Positions 14,908 to 24,000 of a DNA stretch of 64,000 nucleotides are shown one piece after another. Position numbers and translations under genes: made by a program. The notes beneath the pieces are model-generated. The model was given only the letters and a program-made list of their open reading frames with translations. It had not been told where the DNA came from and did no database searches. This stretch comes from JBCBSZ01 sp039818945 (GTDB taxonomy: Bacteria; Actinomycetota; Acidimicrobiia; Acidimicrobiales; Poriferisodalaceae), in NCBI GenBank assembly GCA_039818945.1, contig JBCBSZ010000009.1, positions 1-64,000 of the forward strand. Direction: 5' to 3'. Every line of letters begins with the position of its first letter. The first letter of the stretch is position 1.

Positions 14908-15563
14908 CTCGCCTCGAAGCGGAGGACGTGGTGCCCGATGCTGATCTCGTCGCCGTCGGCGAGGCGCTGCTCGCGGATCGGGCGGCCGTTGACGTGCGAG
15001 CCGTTCATCGATTCCAGGTCGACGAGCACCCAACCGCCCTCGACCGGCCGCAGCTCGGCGTGGCGCCGGCTCACGTTCGGGTCGGAGAGCTGGAGGCCGC
15101 ACTCGGGCAGGCGACCGATGACGAAGGTCTGGTCGGCCAGCTCGTGGCGCTGGCCGTCGTCGTCGACGATCGAGCCGAAGCCGGCGCCACCGGGGGCCTC
15201 GCGCAGCTCGGCGTCGATCTCGAAGCGGCCGGTCTTGAGCTTGGCGTCGGTGACGATGTCGACGCTCACCGGTCCCATGAAGACCCAGCCCTCCTCGCGG
15301 GCGCTGTCGCGGGCCACCTCGGCGAGCTCGCGCTCGAGCGAGGACCGCACACCGCCGAGCTGCTCGCCGTCGCCGGGGGAGAGGCGCACGGTGTGGTGGT
15401 TGGGCGCCACCCGCTGACCGCCCAGGCCGAGCGTGGTGCTCATCTCCATCTCGCGGGCCAGTCGGCGGCCGATCTCGACCGGGCGGAGACCGGTGCGGAA
15501 GGCGCGCGCGAACGCTCCCTCGACGAACCGTTCGAGGCGGCGTTCGAAGTTCCGTAGTCCCAT
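14904..15563 (-). CDS. fhaA: FHA-domain protein FhaA, short form (DUF3662 + FHA)
   Basis: 219 residues. Residues 1-115 match the FhaA N-terminal domain (GLRNFERRLERFVEGAFARAF, RLAREMEMSTT), residues 140-218 form an FHA domain (FVIGRLPECGLQLSD, VSRRHAELR, MNGSHVNGRPI). FhaA binds phosphorylated MviN/MurJ and other PknB substrates to regulate wall precursor flipping. The mycobacterial protein has a long low-complexity linker that is almost absent here. First gene of the operon running to pknB. The stop lies inside the inverted repeat of the element downstream. Confidence 0.93.
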   Translation of the reverse strand: MGLRNFERRLERFVEGAFARAFRTGLRPVEIGRRLAREMEMSTTLGLGGQRVAPNHHTVRLSPGDGEQLGGVRSSLERELAEVARDSAREEGWVFMGPVSVDIVTDAKLKTGRFEIDAELREAPGGAGFGSIVDDDGQRHELADQTFVIGRLPECGLQLSDPNVSRRHAELRPVEGGWVLVDLESMNGSHVNGRPIREQRLADGDEISIGHHVLRFEAS

Positions 15564-15649
15564 GGCGTCTCGCCTCCGCGGCCGATGATCGTATGCGAAT
15601 GCACCGGAGGCTCCGCGGCAGGGCGGTGCTACGCTTCATCGCTTGCCAC

Positions 15650-15733
15650 GGGCGAGTGGCGGAATTGGCAGACGCGCTGGCTTCAGGTGCCAGTGTCCGC
15701 AAGGACGTGGGGGTTCAAGTCCCCCCTCGCCCA
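15650..15733 (+). tRNA. tRNA-Leu (CAG)
   Basis: An 84-base cloverleaf with acceptor GGGCGAG pairing to CTCGCCC, discriminator A, anticodon loop with CAG (GGCTTCAGGTGCC), a long variable arm (TGTCCGCAAGGACG) typical of Leu, and a T-arm GGGGGTTCAAGTCCCCC. No CCA is encoded. A TACGCT at 15630-15635 may be its -10. This gene adjoins fhaA in other actinobacteria too. Confidence 0.97.
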
Positions 15734-15737
15734 CGAG

Positions 15738-16022
15738 TTGGCTGGCCTGATCTCGCAGGCCTGCTCGGTCCTTCGGCCCGTGTTGCTACCCGCTCCGCTG
15801 GGGCCGTTCGCCACGGTGGCCGCCGGGGGCGCACTTCGCGCCGGGCTCATGGGGCGCTTGGCTGGCCTGATCTCGCAGGTCTGCTCGGTCCGTCGGCCCG
15901 TGCTGCTACCCGCTCCGCTGGGGCCGTTCGCCACGGTGGCCGCCGGTGGCGCACTTCGCGCCGGGCTCGGTGGCCGCTTGGCTGGCCTGATCTCTCAGGT
16001 CTGCTCGGTCCGTCGGTCCGTC
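15738..16022. repeat. 120-bp tandem repeat, about 2.4 copies, downstream of tRNA-Leu
   Basis: TTGGCTGGCCTGATCTC begins at 15738, 15858 and 15978, exactly 120 bases apart. Copies 1 and 2 differ at only a few positions; copy 3 stops matching near 16022. Each full copy contains a small GGCGC-ACTTC-GCGCC hairpin. The unit has no spacer structure and is not CRISPR-like. A 31-base part recurs after tRNA-Ser at 32808-32838. The remaining bases to 16159 show nothing recognisable. Confidence 0.9.
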
Positions 16023-16159
16023 ATGTTGGCCGCGCGTGAAGGTGGTGGACGGTCAGGGCGAGGTGGCCGAAGATGTCGCCACGGACTCGAGTGGAGCGTC
16101 TGAGCTTGGAGTTGCCGGCGTGCGGTCCGAGTCTGTGGTGGTCACCGGCACCGTTGAGA

Positions 16160-17635
16160 TCAGCTGAACCAGTCGGTGCGACGGCTCATCGCATCGAAGG
16201 AGCGCCGCCACACATCGCTGGCCTCGACCTCGCACAGGAGCTGCTGGGCCAGCTGGCCGGCGGCGAAGGCGGCCCGGCCGTCCAGCTCGCTCGCCAGCTC
16301 GGCGAGCACGTCGCGAGCGACCGCCCGGTCGTGGAGGTCGCCCAGCTCGTCCTGGATCCTCGCCGCCCTCCGTGCGAACCGCTTCGCACGTCTACCGACC
16401 GCCGGTGCGACCGACTCGCTCGCGTACCGCACCTTCTTGGCCTGGATGCGCACGGCGTGGAGGTCCTCGGGCGCCGGATCGGCCCCCGCCGCCTCGACGG
16501 CGCGCACCAGGCGCCGCCAGCGCCTGCGGACCAGCTTGGGCATCTCCTCGCTCGCCGGCCGATCGGCCCGGGGGGTGGTCCGGGGGTCGGCGGCCGCCTG
16601 CACGAGGTGGTCGAGCAGCGCCGTGCTCCGCTTTCCGCGGAGATCGCGCAACAGACGGGTGCGCGCCGCGCGCCGGCGTCGCTCGATCTCGTCGAGCACC
16701 GACCGGCCACCGTCGTCGTCGATCTCGGGGCGGCTGGCGAGCAGGTCGCGCAGCCTCGCACCGAGCACGTCACCGTCGCGCACCGCGCCGAGCTCGTCGA
16801 TCAGCCACTCGAGCTCGTCGTCGAGCTCGGCCCGCCAGTCGTCGTCGAGGAGCCGCCCGAACGTCGTCAGGTCCGATCGGATGCGACGGATCGCCACCCG
16901 GGCCTGGTGGACGCCCTCCGGGTCGGTGTCGAGCCGGGCGACGGGGAGCTGGAGCAGCAGCTGGGCCACCGATGACATCAAGGCCCGCCGGATGACCTCC
17001 CGCGCCGTCGGCCGCTCCGGTAGTGGGTCGGGGGCGACGTCGGGCGGACCCGTCGCCGCGGCCCCGAGCACCCGCACCAGCTTGGGGACCGGCCGCCCGG
17101 GGACCGTGCCGGCCTCGAGTCGCTCCAACACGCCGTCGATGGTGGCGAGCGGTGCGTCGGGGGCGAGCTCCACCTCGATCTCGCGGAAGCGGACCGCGTC
17201 GCCGGTCGGCCCGGTGCCGCTGACGTGGTCGTCGCAGAGCTCGGCGAGCGGGTCACCGGCGTCGGTCCACCACCGCCGCACCGATCGCTCGGTGCGCAGC
17301 CGTGCGACCTCTCCGAGCTCGGCACCGAGGGTGAGGGAGGCCACAGCGGTCCGCGCCCTCACCGGCGGTGCGTCCGGCTCGCCACGCCAGGTCACCTCCT
17401 CGCGATCGAGCATCGATCCCGTCGACCGGCGGGGCAGCTTGAGCGTCCAGCCCTCGCCACCACGATGCCGCAGCGTGCAGCCCCAGCGGGCGAGCCGGAG
17501 ATCGGCGGTGTCGTGGTAGGCGTCGTCGATCAGGAGGTGCTCGGGTTCGCCGAGCGTCGCCCCCCGCACGGCGTCGTCGAGAACCGGCAGCACGAACGAC
17601 TCCGAGACCAGCAGCTTGACCTCGCGCTCGGACAC
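16160..17635 (-). CDS. CYTH-CHAD domain protein (polyphosphate-related)
   Basis: 491 residues. The N-terminal CYTH (triphosphate tunnel) domain starts with the ExExK signature (Glu3, Glu5, Lys7 in SEREVKLLV) and spans about 200 residues; the C-terminal CHAD domain (about 220-490) is helical and full of conserved His/Arg/Lys such as VHQARVAIRRIRSDL and LHAVRIQAKKVRYASE. CYTH-CHAD proteins bind or hydrolyse inorganic polyphosphate or triphosphate. The GTG start has GGGAGG six bases upstream. Divergent from the MFS gene at 17792. Confidence 0.88.
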   Translation of the reverse strand: MSEREVKLLVSESFVLPVLDDAVRGATLGEPEHLLIDDAYHDTADLRLARWGCTLRHRGGEGWTLKLPRRSTGSMLDREEVTWRGEPDAPPVRARTAVASLTLGAELGEVARLRTERSVRRWWTDAGDPLAELCDDHVSGTGPTGDAVRFREIEVELAPDAPLATIDGVLERLEAGTVPGRPVPKLVRVLGAAATGPPDVAPDPLPERPTAREVIRRALMSSVAQLLLQLPVARLDTDPEGVHQARVAIRRIRSDLTTFGRLLDDDWRAELDDELEWLIDELGAVRDGDVLGARLRDLLASRPEIDDDGGRSVLDEIERRRRAARTRLLRDLRGKRSTALLDHLVQAAADPRTTPRADRPASEEMPKLVRRRWRRLVRAVEAAGADPAPEDLHAVRIQAKKVRYASESVAPAVGRRAKRFARRAARIQDELGDLHDRAVARDVLAELASELDGRAAFAAGQLAQQLLCEVEASDVWRRSFDAMSRRTDWFS

Positions 17636-17791
17636 GTCGCCTCCCGGTGCCGCGCCGGTCGGTCGAAGTCGCCGGCTGCCGCCCCTGGGACGCAGTCTGA
17701 CCGGTGGCCGCCAGGCGGGGCAGAGTCGAACGCGAGGTCTCCGTCCACCGTGACGGGTGCTGAGGTGCCCGTCGCCTAGGTTCGGCCGGCG

Positions 17792-19204
17792 ATGGCCTAC
17801 AAGTACCGCGTGATGGTCGTCTACATCGCCGGGCTGTTCATGACGATCATCGACGGCACCGTCGTCAACGTCGCGCTCCCCACCCTGGCCGACGAGTTCG
17901 ACGTGCCGTCCACCGACATCGAGTGGATCGCGGTCGTCTACCTGCTGTCGCTCGCCGCCGTCATCCCGGTCGCCGGCTGGCTCGGCGATCGCTTCGGCAC
18001 GAAGCGCATGTTCGTCGTCTCGCTCACGACCTTCGTCGGGGCGTCGCTGCTGTGCGGGCTGGCCCAGGACCTCCCCCAGCTCCTCGTGTTCCGGGTGCTC
18101 CAGGGCATCGGCGGTGGGCTCATCACGCCGATCGGCAGCGCCATGCTCTTCCGCGCCTTCCCGCTGTCCGAGCGGTCGACCGCGAGCGTCGGCGTGCTCA
18201 GCGTCGCCGTCGTGGCGCCGGCGATCGGACCCGTGCTCGGGGGCGTGATCGTCGACAACATCTCGTGGCGGTGGATCTTCCTGGTGAACATCCCCATCGG
18301 CGTCGTCGCCGTCTCGCTCGCCGTCGCCTGGTTGCGAGAGGAGACCCAGCCCACGCCGGGGCGGTTCGACCTCGCCGGGTTCCTCCTCTCGGCGTCGGGT
18401 GTCTCGCTGCTGATCTACGCGCTGTCGACGGGTCCCGAGGAGGGGTGGGGCTCCGTGCAGGTCGTCCTCCCGGCGATCGTCGGCGCGGCCGCGGTGGTCG
18501 CCCTCGTGGTCGTCGAACTCCGGCTCGAGCTCCCCATGCTCAAGCTCCGGCTCTTCACCGACCGGCTGTTCCGGGCGATCAACGTCGCCTCGTCGATGGT
18601 GTACGCCGGCTTCTTCGGGTGGATCTTCGTGCTCCCGCTCTACCTGCAGACCCTGCGGGGGTTCTCCGCGACCGAGTCCGGGCTGGTGCAGGCCCCCCAG
18701 GCGCTGGCCATCTTCATCTTCTCCAACCTGCTCGGGAAGCGGCTGTACCGGGCCGTCGGACCGCGCCGGCTGATGATCGTCGGATCGGCGGCCACCGCCG
18801 TGGCGACGGCCTCGTTCGCCCTGTTCGACCTCGACACCCCGCTGTGGACGATCGGTGCCGGCTCCTTCGTCCGCGGTGCGGCGGTCGGCATGGTCTTCGT
18901 CTCGATCCAGACCGCGGTCTACGCCACGATCTCGAACGAGGACACCGGTCGGGCCGCGTCGGTCTTCAACACCCAACGCCAGATCGCGTTCGCCTCCGGT
19001 GTCGCCCTGGCCGCGACCGTCATTGCGGCGAGGGTGTCCGCGGTCGGCGGTGACGCCGCACCGGCCATCGATCGACTCCCCGCCTATCAGTGGGGCTTCC
19101 TCGCCATGGGGCTCGTCATCCTGCCCGCTGCCATCGCCAGCCTGTGGGTCGACGACGACGCCGCCGCGGCCACCCGAGGCCTCCCGGCCACCGAGAAGGT
19201 CTGA
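17792..19204 (+). CDS. MFS transporter, DHA2 (EmrB/QacA-like) drug exporter family
   Basis: A 470-residue exporter with about fourteen hydrophobic segments. Family motifs: IDGTVVNVALPTLADEF in helix 1, WLGDRFGTKRMF (motif A), FRVLQGIGGGLITP, and GPVLGGVIVDNISWRWIFLVNIPIG (motif C region). It is predicted to export drugs or lipophilic compounds using the proton gradient. A TAGGTT -10 hexamer at 17777-17782 lies 9 bases before the ATG, suggesting a leaderless or very short leader. Substrate unknown. Confidence 0.9.
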   Translation: MAYKYRVMVVYIAGLFMTIIDGTVVNVALPTLADEFDVPSTDIEWIAVVYLLSLAAVIPVAGWLGDRFGTKRMFVVSLTTFVGASLLCGLAQDLPQLLVFRVLQGIGGGLITPIGSAMLFRAFPLSERSTASVGVLSVAVVAPAIGPVLGGVIVDNISWRWIFLVNIPIGVVAVSLAVAWLREETQPTPGRFDLAGFLLSASGVSLLIYALSTGPEEGWGSVQVVLPAIVGAAAVVALVVVELRLELPMLKLRLFTDRLFRAINVASSMVYAGFFGWIFVLPLYLQTLRGFSATESGLVQAPQALAIFIFSNLLGKRLYRAVGPRRLMIVGSAATAVATASFALFDLDTPLWTIGAGSFVRGAAVGMVFVSIQTAVYATISNEDTGRAASVFNTQRQIAFASGVALAATVIAARVSAVGGDAAPAIDRLPAYQWGFLAMGLVILPAAIASLWVDDDAAAATRGLPATEKV

Positions 19205-19210
19205 CCCGGC

Positions 19211-19564
19211 TCAGCTCGGCGTCGGCCACGGTCGATCGGGATCGAGGCGGCGACCGATCCACACCTCGACGCCGGCGAGCCAGGCCGCCACCTCGTCCGC
19301 CGGATGGAACAGCAGCGTCTGCTCGACGAGCTGGGTGACGGCCGGGTCGTCGTCGGCGCAGGGCCCCAGCAGCTGGTGGGCGAGCTCGCCCACGACGACG
19401 ACATCGAACGCCGCCGGCTCGAGCTCGCGGGGCAGGACCCAGGGCGCGAACTGGAGCGTCGGGGTCGGCGGCGCGTGCTCGAAGGGCGGCAGTGGCTCGC
19501 CGACGGTCGACCATCGCTCGCCGTCGTGGCGCAGGAGCCGACCGACCGGTTCCGGCTCAGCCAC
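19211..19564 (-). CDS. Hypothetical protein (117 aa)
   Basis: The last gene of a three-gene overlapping operon (VOC protein, 135-aa protein, this one). The GTG at 19564 overlaps the upstream gene by 8 bases. It is acidic, with LQFAPWVLPRELEPAAFDVVVVGELAH and a C-terminal segment rich in Trp. No membrane segment, signal peptide or recognised domain. Codon use matches its neighbours, so the gene is probably real; function unknown. Confidence 0.65.
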   Translation of the reverse strand: MAEPEPVGRLLRHDGERWSTVGEPLPPFEHAPPTPTLQFAPWVLPRELEPAAFDVVVVGELAHQLLGPCADDDPAVTQLVEQTLLFHPADEVAAWLAGVEVWIGRRLDPDRPWPTPS

Positions 19565-19964
19565 GCAGCGCCTCCCGCAGCGCCTCGCCGTCGAGGTCGA
19601 TGGCGAGCCACAGCGGTCGATCGCGCTCGACGTCCGCCGGTGGGGTCGTGGCGATGACGAGGTGGCCGGCCTCGGCCACCGAGTCGAGGAACTCGGCGTG
19701 GCGCACCGGGTCGAACCGCACGGCGAAGCTGGCGCGCACCGGGTGCTGCAGGGTGACCCCCAGGAGGAAGAGGTCGTCGGTCGGCGTCGTGATCCGGCGT
19801 GCCGCGGTGCGGACGTCGCCGATCCCCTCGATGGCGTGCACCCGGGCGAGGTCGGCCACGGCCGGGTGCTCGGATGCGTCGACGGTGACGGTCGGCCAGA
19901 CCCGCTGATCGTCGTCGATCGTGAAGCCGACCTCACCGGCGGGGAGCAGCGGCGTCTCGCTCAC
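19557..19964 (-). CDS. Hypothetical protein (135 aa)
   Basis: The GTG at 19964 overlaps the stop of the VOC gene by 4 bases (GTGA). It contains GEVGFTIDDDQRVWPTVTVD and LVIATTPPADVERDRPLWLAIDLDG. No known domain was recognised. The operon with a VOC protein and another unknown gene suggests a shared small-molecule role, which is inference from position only. Confidence 0.65.
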   Translation of the reverse strand: MSETPLLPAGEVGFTIDDDQRVWPTVTVDASEHPAVADLARVHAIEGIGDVRTAARRITTPTDDLFLLGVTLQHPVRASFAVRFDPVRHAEFLDSVAEAGHLVIATTPPADVERDRPLWLAIDLDGEALREALRG

Positions 19965-20713
19965 GGCTCGATCCGTCCGGTGATCGGGTCGCGCTGGGTC
20001 AGGCAGTACGGCATCCCGGCGGGGTCGGTCATCGTCGTCCAGACGACGCCGTCGGACCCGCGTCGCGCCCCTAGCGACCGGTGGTGCGAGATCGCCGCCT
20101 CCACCGTCGTCCCGCACGCGACGTCGAGGTGGGCGCGAGCGCTCGCGCCCGTGTCGTCGGGGCCGAGGCGTTGGAGCAGGATCCGCCAGGGGATGCCGGC
20201 CGGACGGTCGAGGGCGGCGAACTCGCTCAGCCGGCTCGCCTGCAGCTCCCATGAGGTGAGGCCCGCCCAGAAGGCGCACTCGCGCTCGAACCGCGGCGCG
20301 GGCACGTCGATGCTCACCTGGTCGACGCGGGTCGTCGCGCCGCCGTGCGAGATCGGCCGCGGAGGGGTCGCCTCGCCGTGGTGCGCCACGGCGCAGAACG
20401 GCAGTCCGCCCGGCGACCGGAGGATGATGTGACCCGGTCGAGCGACGACCTCGGCCCCGAGCGCGACGGCTCGATCGGCCGCCGCCTCGACGTCGTCGAC
20501 GTGGAGGTCGAGGTGGACGCCGCCGGGTCCGTCGGCGACGGCCTGCACCCGCAGGTGCGCGTCGCCGTCGGCCGGCACCAGGGTCCGGAACTCCTCGCGA
20601 TCGCCGCGCCGGGCCGACGGGGTGGTCGCCGTGACCGCACCCCAGAACCCGGCGCCGTCCTCGACCACCGCGGCGGGCAGGTCGAGGAACGCGGTCACCC
20701 AGCGGATCGTCAC
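19961..20713 (-). CDS. VOC-superfamily protein with two glyoxalase-like modules
   Basis: 250 residues made of two repeated beta-alpha-beta-beta-beta modules (about 1-110 and 130-250). Each ends in a glyoxalase-like HLDLHVDD or AHLDVACG strand and a PGGLPFC or PAGMPYC loop. VOC proteins include glyoxalases, extradiol dioxygenases and antibiotic-binding proteins; which applies here cannot be judged. First gene of a three-gene overlapping operon. Confidence 0.75.
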   Translation of the reverse strand: MTIRWVTAFLDLPAAVVEDGAGFWGAVTATTPSARRGDREEFRTLVPADGDAHLRVQAVADGPGGVHLDLHVDDVEAAADRAVALGAEVVARPGHIILRSPGGLPFCAVAHHGEATPPRPISHGGATTRVDQVSIDVPAPRFERECAFWAGLTSWELQASRLSEFAALDRPAGIPWRILLQRLGPDDTGASARAHLDVACGTTVEAAISHHRSLGARRGSDGVVWTTMTDPAGMPYCLTQRDPITGRIEP

Positions 20714-21018
20714 GCCGACGAGCCTAGGGACGAGACCGGCCGCGGCAGCCGGAGATCAGAGATCCCGGGCGGTGGTCGTCGCAGGTCGACGGCGACGCGG
20801 TGGACGACGACCGGTGGGCGTGGTGACCTGAGATCACCCGGCGTGGGGAGATGCGCTCGCTGTCGTCGGTGAGGTGGACTCGACGTGGTGCGGTTCGGCG
20901 CGCTCCGTGGTGGTGGCCGTCGAGGTGGAGGTCCCCGGGTGCGAGCGTGGTGTGGTGAGATCGACTCGGTGACCGTCGACCGTTCCGGTGGGGCCCGCCC
21001 CGTGCGGAGCTGACGACC
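20714..21018. other. Intergenic region upstream of the FG-GAP protein gene
   Basis: 305 bases between divergent genes without a convincing ORF. It contains several GAGATC-centred sequences (near 20755, 20830 and 20962) and a small GGTGA-TCACC hairpin around 20822-20838. No clear -10/-35 pair was found. Confidence 0.4.
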
Positions 21019-24000
21019 ATGTCTCGACCGATCCGTCACGCGGCCCTGGCTGCGGCGCTGGTGGCCGCAGCGGTCGCGCTGGTGGCGCCGGGGTCGGCGC
21101 AGGCCCAGGAGGTCCGGCCCGACCCGCCCGCCATCCTCGGCGCGGTCGACGGGTACTGGATGCTCGACCGCGACGGCTGGGTCTACGGCTTCGGCGCCGC
21201 GCTCGACCTCGGCAACCCGTCGGCGCTCCTCGGCGACCGGCAGGCCGTCGGCCTCGCCCCGCATCCCGACGCCCGTGGCTACTGGGTCCTCGCCGACGAC
21301 GGTTCGGTCTACGGCTACGGCAGCGCGAGCTACCTCGGCGGCGGGCTCGATCCGTCGCTCCTGCTCCCGGGAGAACGGGCCTCGACGATCTCCGCGACGC
21401 CATCGGGTCTCGGCTACTGGATCTTCACCGACCGGGGCCGTGCGGTCGCCCGCGGCGATGCCGTCCACCACGGCGACCTCGTCGAGCTCGGACTCGGCGG
21501 ATCGCTCAACGGCCCGATCGTCGACGCCGTCGCGCAGGCGGACGGCACCGGGTACTACATGGTCGGCAGCGACGGCGGCGTGTTCGCCTTCGGTTCGGCG
21601 CGCTTTGCGGGATCGATGGGGTCGACGCCGTTGAACGCCCCGGTCAACGGGCTGGCCCCGGACCGCGACGGCACCGGTTATCGGCTGGTCGCCAGCGACG
21701 GGGGCGTGTTCGCGTTCGACGCCGACTTCCGCGGCTCGATGGGATCGACGCCCTTGAACGCCCCGGTGGTCGGGATGATCGGCTACGGCGACGGCTACCT
21801 GATGGTCGCCAGCGACGGGGGCATCTTCAACTTCTCGGGCCGCGACTTCGTCGGCAGCTTCGGCGGTCGGTCGTTGCCGGCCCCGATCGTCGGGGTGGCC
21901 GGCCTGCCGGCCTCGATCACCGGCAGCCTGTGGCGGCTCCCGATCGAGGACGCCCGCGGTGGCGACGGCGTGCTGCCCGGTGTCCCGGCGTCGATCGCGC
22001 CGGTCGCGTTCTCCCGGCGCTCGACCGACGGGCTGACGTTCCCGGTGCCGCCCGAGCTGCGCGACCAGACCGTCGCCGTCACCGGCGACCTGGACGGCGA
22101 CGGCGTCGACGACATCGTGATCGGCGGTCGGCGCTCGACCGAGGCCTCCATCGTCTGGTTCCGGTGGACCGGGTCGAGCTGGCATCGGCACACGATCGAG
22201 CCCGACTCGCTGCGACTCGAGGCGGGCGGGGCGCTCGGTGACATCGACGGCGACGGCGACCTCGACCTCGTCGTCGGCGAGGACACCACCGGTGACGAGC
22301 TCTGGTGGTGGGAGAACCCGGCTCCGGCGACGCCGGACCGCTGGGTGCGACGGGTGATCAAGCGGGGGTTCGGCAACCAGCACCACGACCAGCTGTTGGC
22401 CGACCTCGACGGCGACGGTCGACTCGAGCTGGCGTTCTGGAACCAGAAGGACGGGAACGCGCTGCGGATCGCCGAGATCCCCACCGATCCGACCGTCGAG
22501 CCGTGGCCGTCCGGGGTGATCTTCCGCGGCGCGAGCACCTCGGAGGGCCTGGCCGCAGCCGACGTCGACGGCGACGGGCAGGACGACCTCGTCGCGGGCG
22601 GCTACTGGTTCTCCGCGGCCAACGGCGTCTACACGGCACACGAGATCGATCGATCGATGAGCGCGACGCGGGTGGTCGTCGGCCAGCTCGTCGCCGGTGG
22701 GCGGCCGGAGGTGGTCTTCGACTCCGGCGACGGGGTCGGGCGGCTCCGGATGTACCGCTGGGACGGCAGCGCGTGGGTCGGGCGCGACCTCCTCGACGAG
22801 GACAGCGTGCACGGCCACAGCCTCGACCTCGGCGACGTGAACCGCGACGGGCACCTCGATCTGTTCTCGGCCGAGGTGGGGGTGGACGGCGACCATCCGC
22901 AGGTCAGGGTCCTCTACGGCAACGGTGCCGGCGGCTTCGCCCACCAGATCGTGTCGGGCGGGGTCGGGCTCCACGAGTCGGGTCTCGCCGACGTCGACGG
23001 TGACGGTGACCTGGACATCGTCGGCAAACCGCTACTACCCGACGACCCGTCGATCACGGTGTGGATCAACGAGGGCGGCTGGCCCGGCCGCCTCGGTGGG
23101 TGGCACCGGCACGTGGTCGACGACGCGGTCGGCCACCGCACCATCTTCGTCGAGCACGCCGACCTCGACGGTGACGGGGTCGAGGACGTGCTCACCGGCG
23201 GGTGGTGGTGGCGCAACACGGGGACGATCGGTGACGACTGGCCGCGGCGCACCATCGGCGCCGGGTTCGGGCAGGTCTATCTGGCCGAGGATCTCGACGG
23301 CGACGGCGACGTCGACCTGTTCGGCGGCGACGCCGAGGGCTCGCGCTTCGACGGCGACCTCCGCTGGGCGGAGAACGACGGCACCGGCTCGTTCACGGTC
23401 CACGACAACATCGAGTCGGCCGACGGCGCGCTGCTCCAGGGTGCGGTCGTCGTCGAGCTGGTGCCGGGGGTGACGTCGATCGCGCTGTCGTTCGACGATG
23501 CCGTCGGCGGTCTGCAGCTCGTCACGCTGCCGCCGGCCGGCCGACGGGCGACCGCCACGTGGACCGTCGACCGCGTCGCCGAGGTGGCGGGGGAGGAGCT
23601 CGCGGCCGGCGACGTCGACGGGGACGGCGACGTCGACCTCTTCGACGGTGTGGCGTGGTTCCGCAACGACGGCGGGAGCCTCACCCGCGTCCCGGTGGTA
23701 CCGGTCGGCGACGGCGAGGCCGATCGTGTCGCCCTCGCCGACATCGATTCGGACGGTGACCTCGACGGCGTGGTCACCTTCGGCCACGACGGGGTAGGTC
23801 GGGTGCGCTGGTACGCCCAGCCCGACGACCCGACCGCGCCGTGGGCCGAGCGCGTCATCGACGACCTCGGAGACGCGAACGCCCTGAGCCTCGACGTCGG
23901 CGACCTCGATGGCGACGGTGATGTCGACGTGATCGTCGGCGAGCACACGAACCCGTCCACCGACGGGCTGCGCACGCTGGTCTACGAGAACGTGTCCGGG

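Noticed and set aside
15738..16022. Possible CRISPR array
   Set aside because: Units are 120 bp and nearly identical along their whole length, with no unique spacers and no cas genes.
15585..16103. ORF running through tRNA-Leu and the 120-bp repeats (both 15585 and 15593 frames)
   Set aside because: It translates the tRNA itself and the tandem repeats, a known source of spurious proteins in automatic annotation.
17938..18354. Minus-strand ORF opposite the first MFS gene
   Set aside because: Antisense shadow of a conserved membrane protein.
20720..21018. Small ORFs on both strands upstream of the FG-GAP protein
   Set aside because: No ribosome site and biased shadow composition; nothing supports translation.
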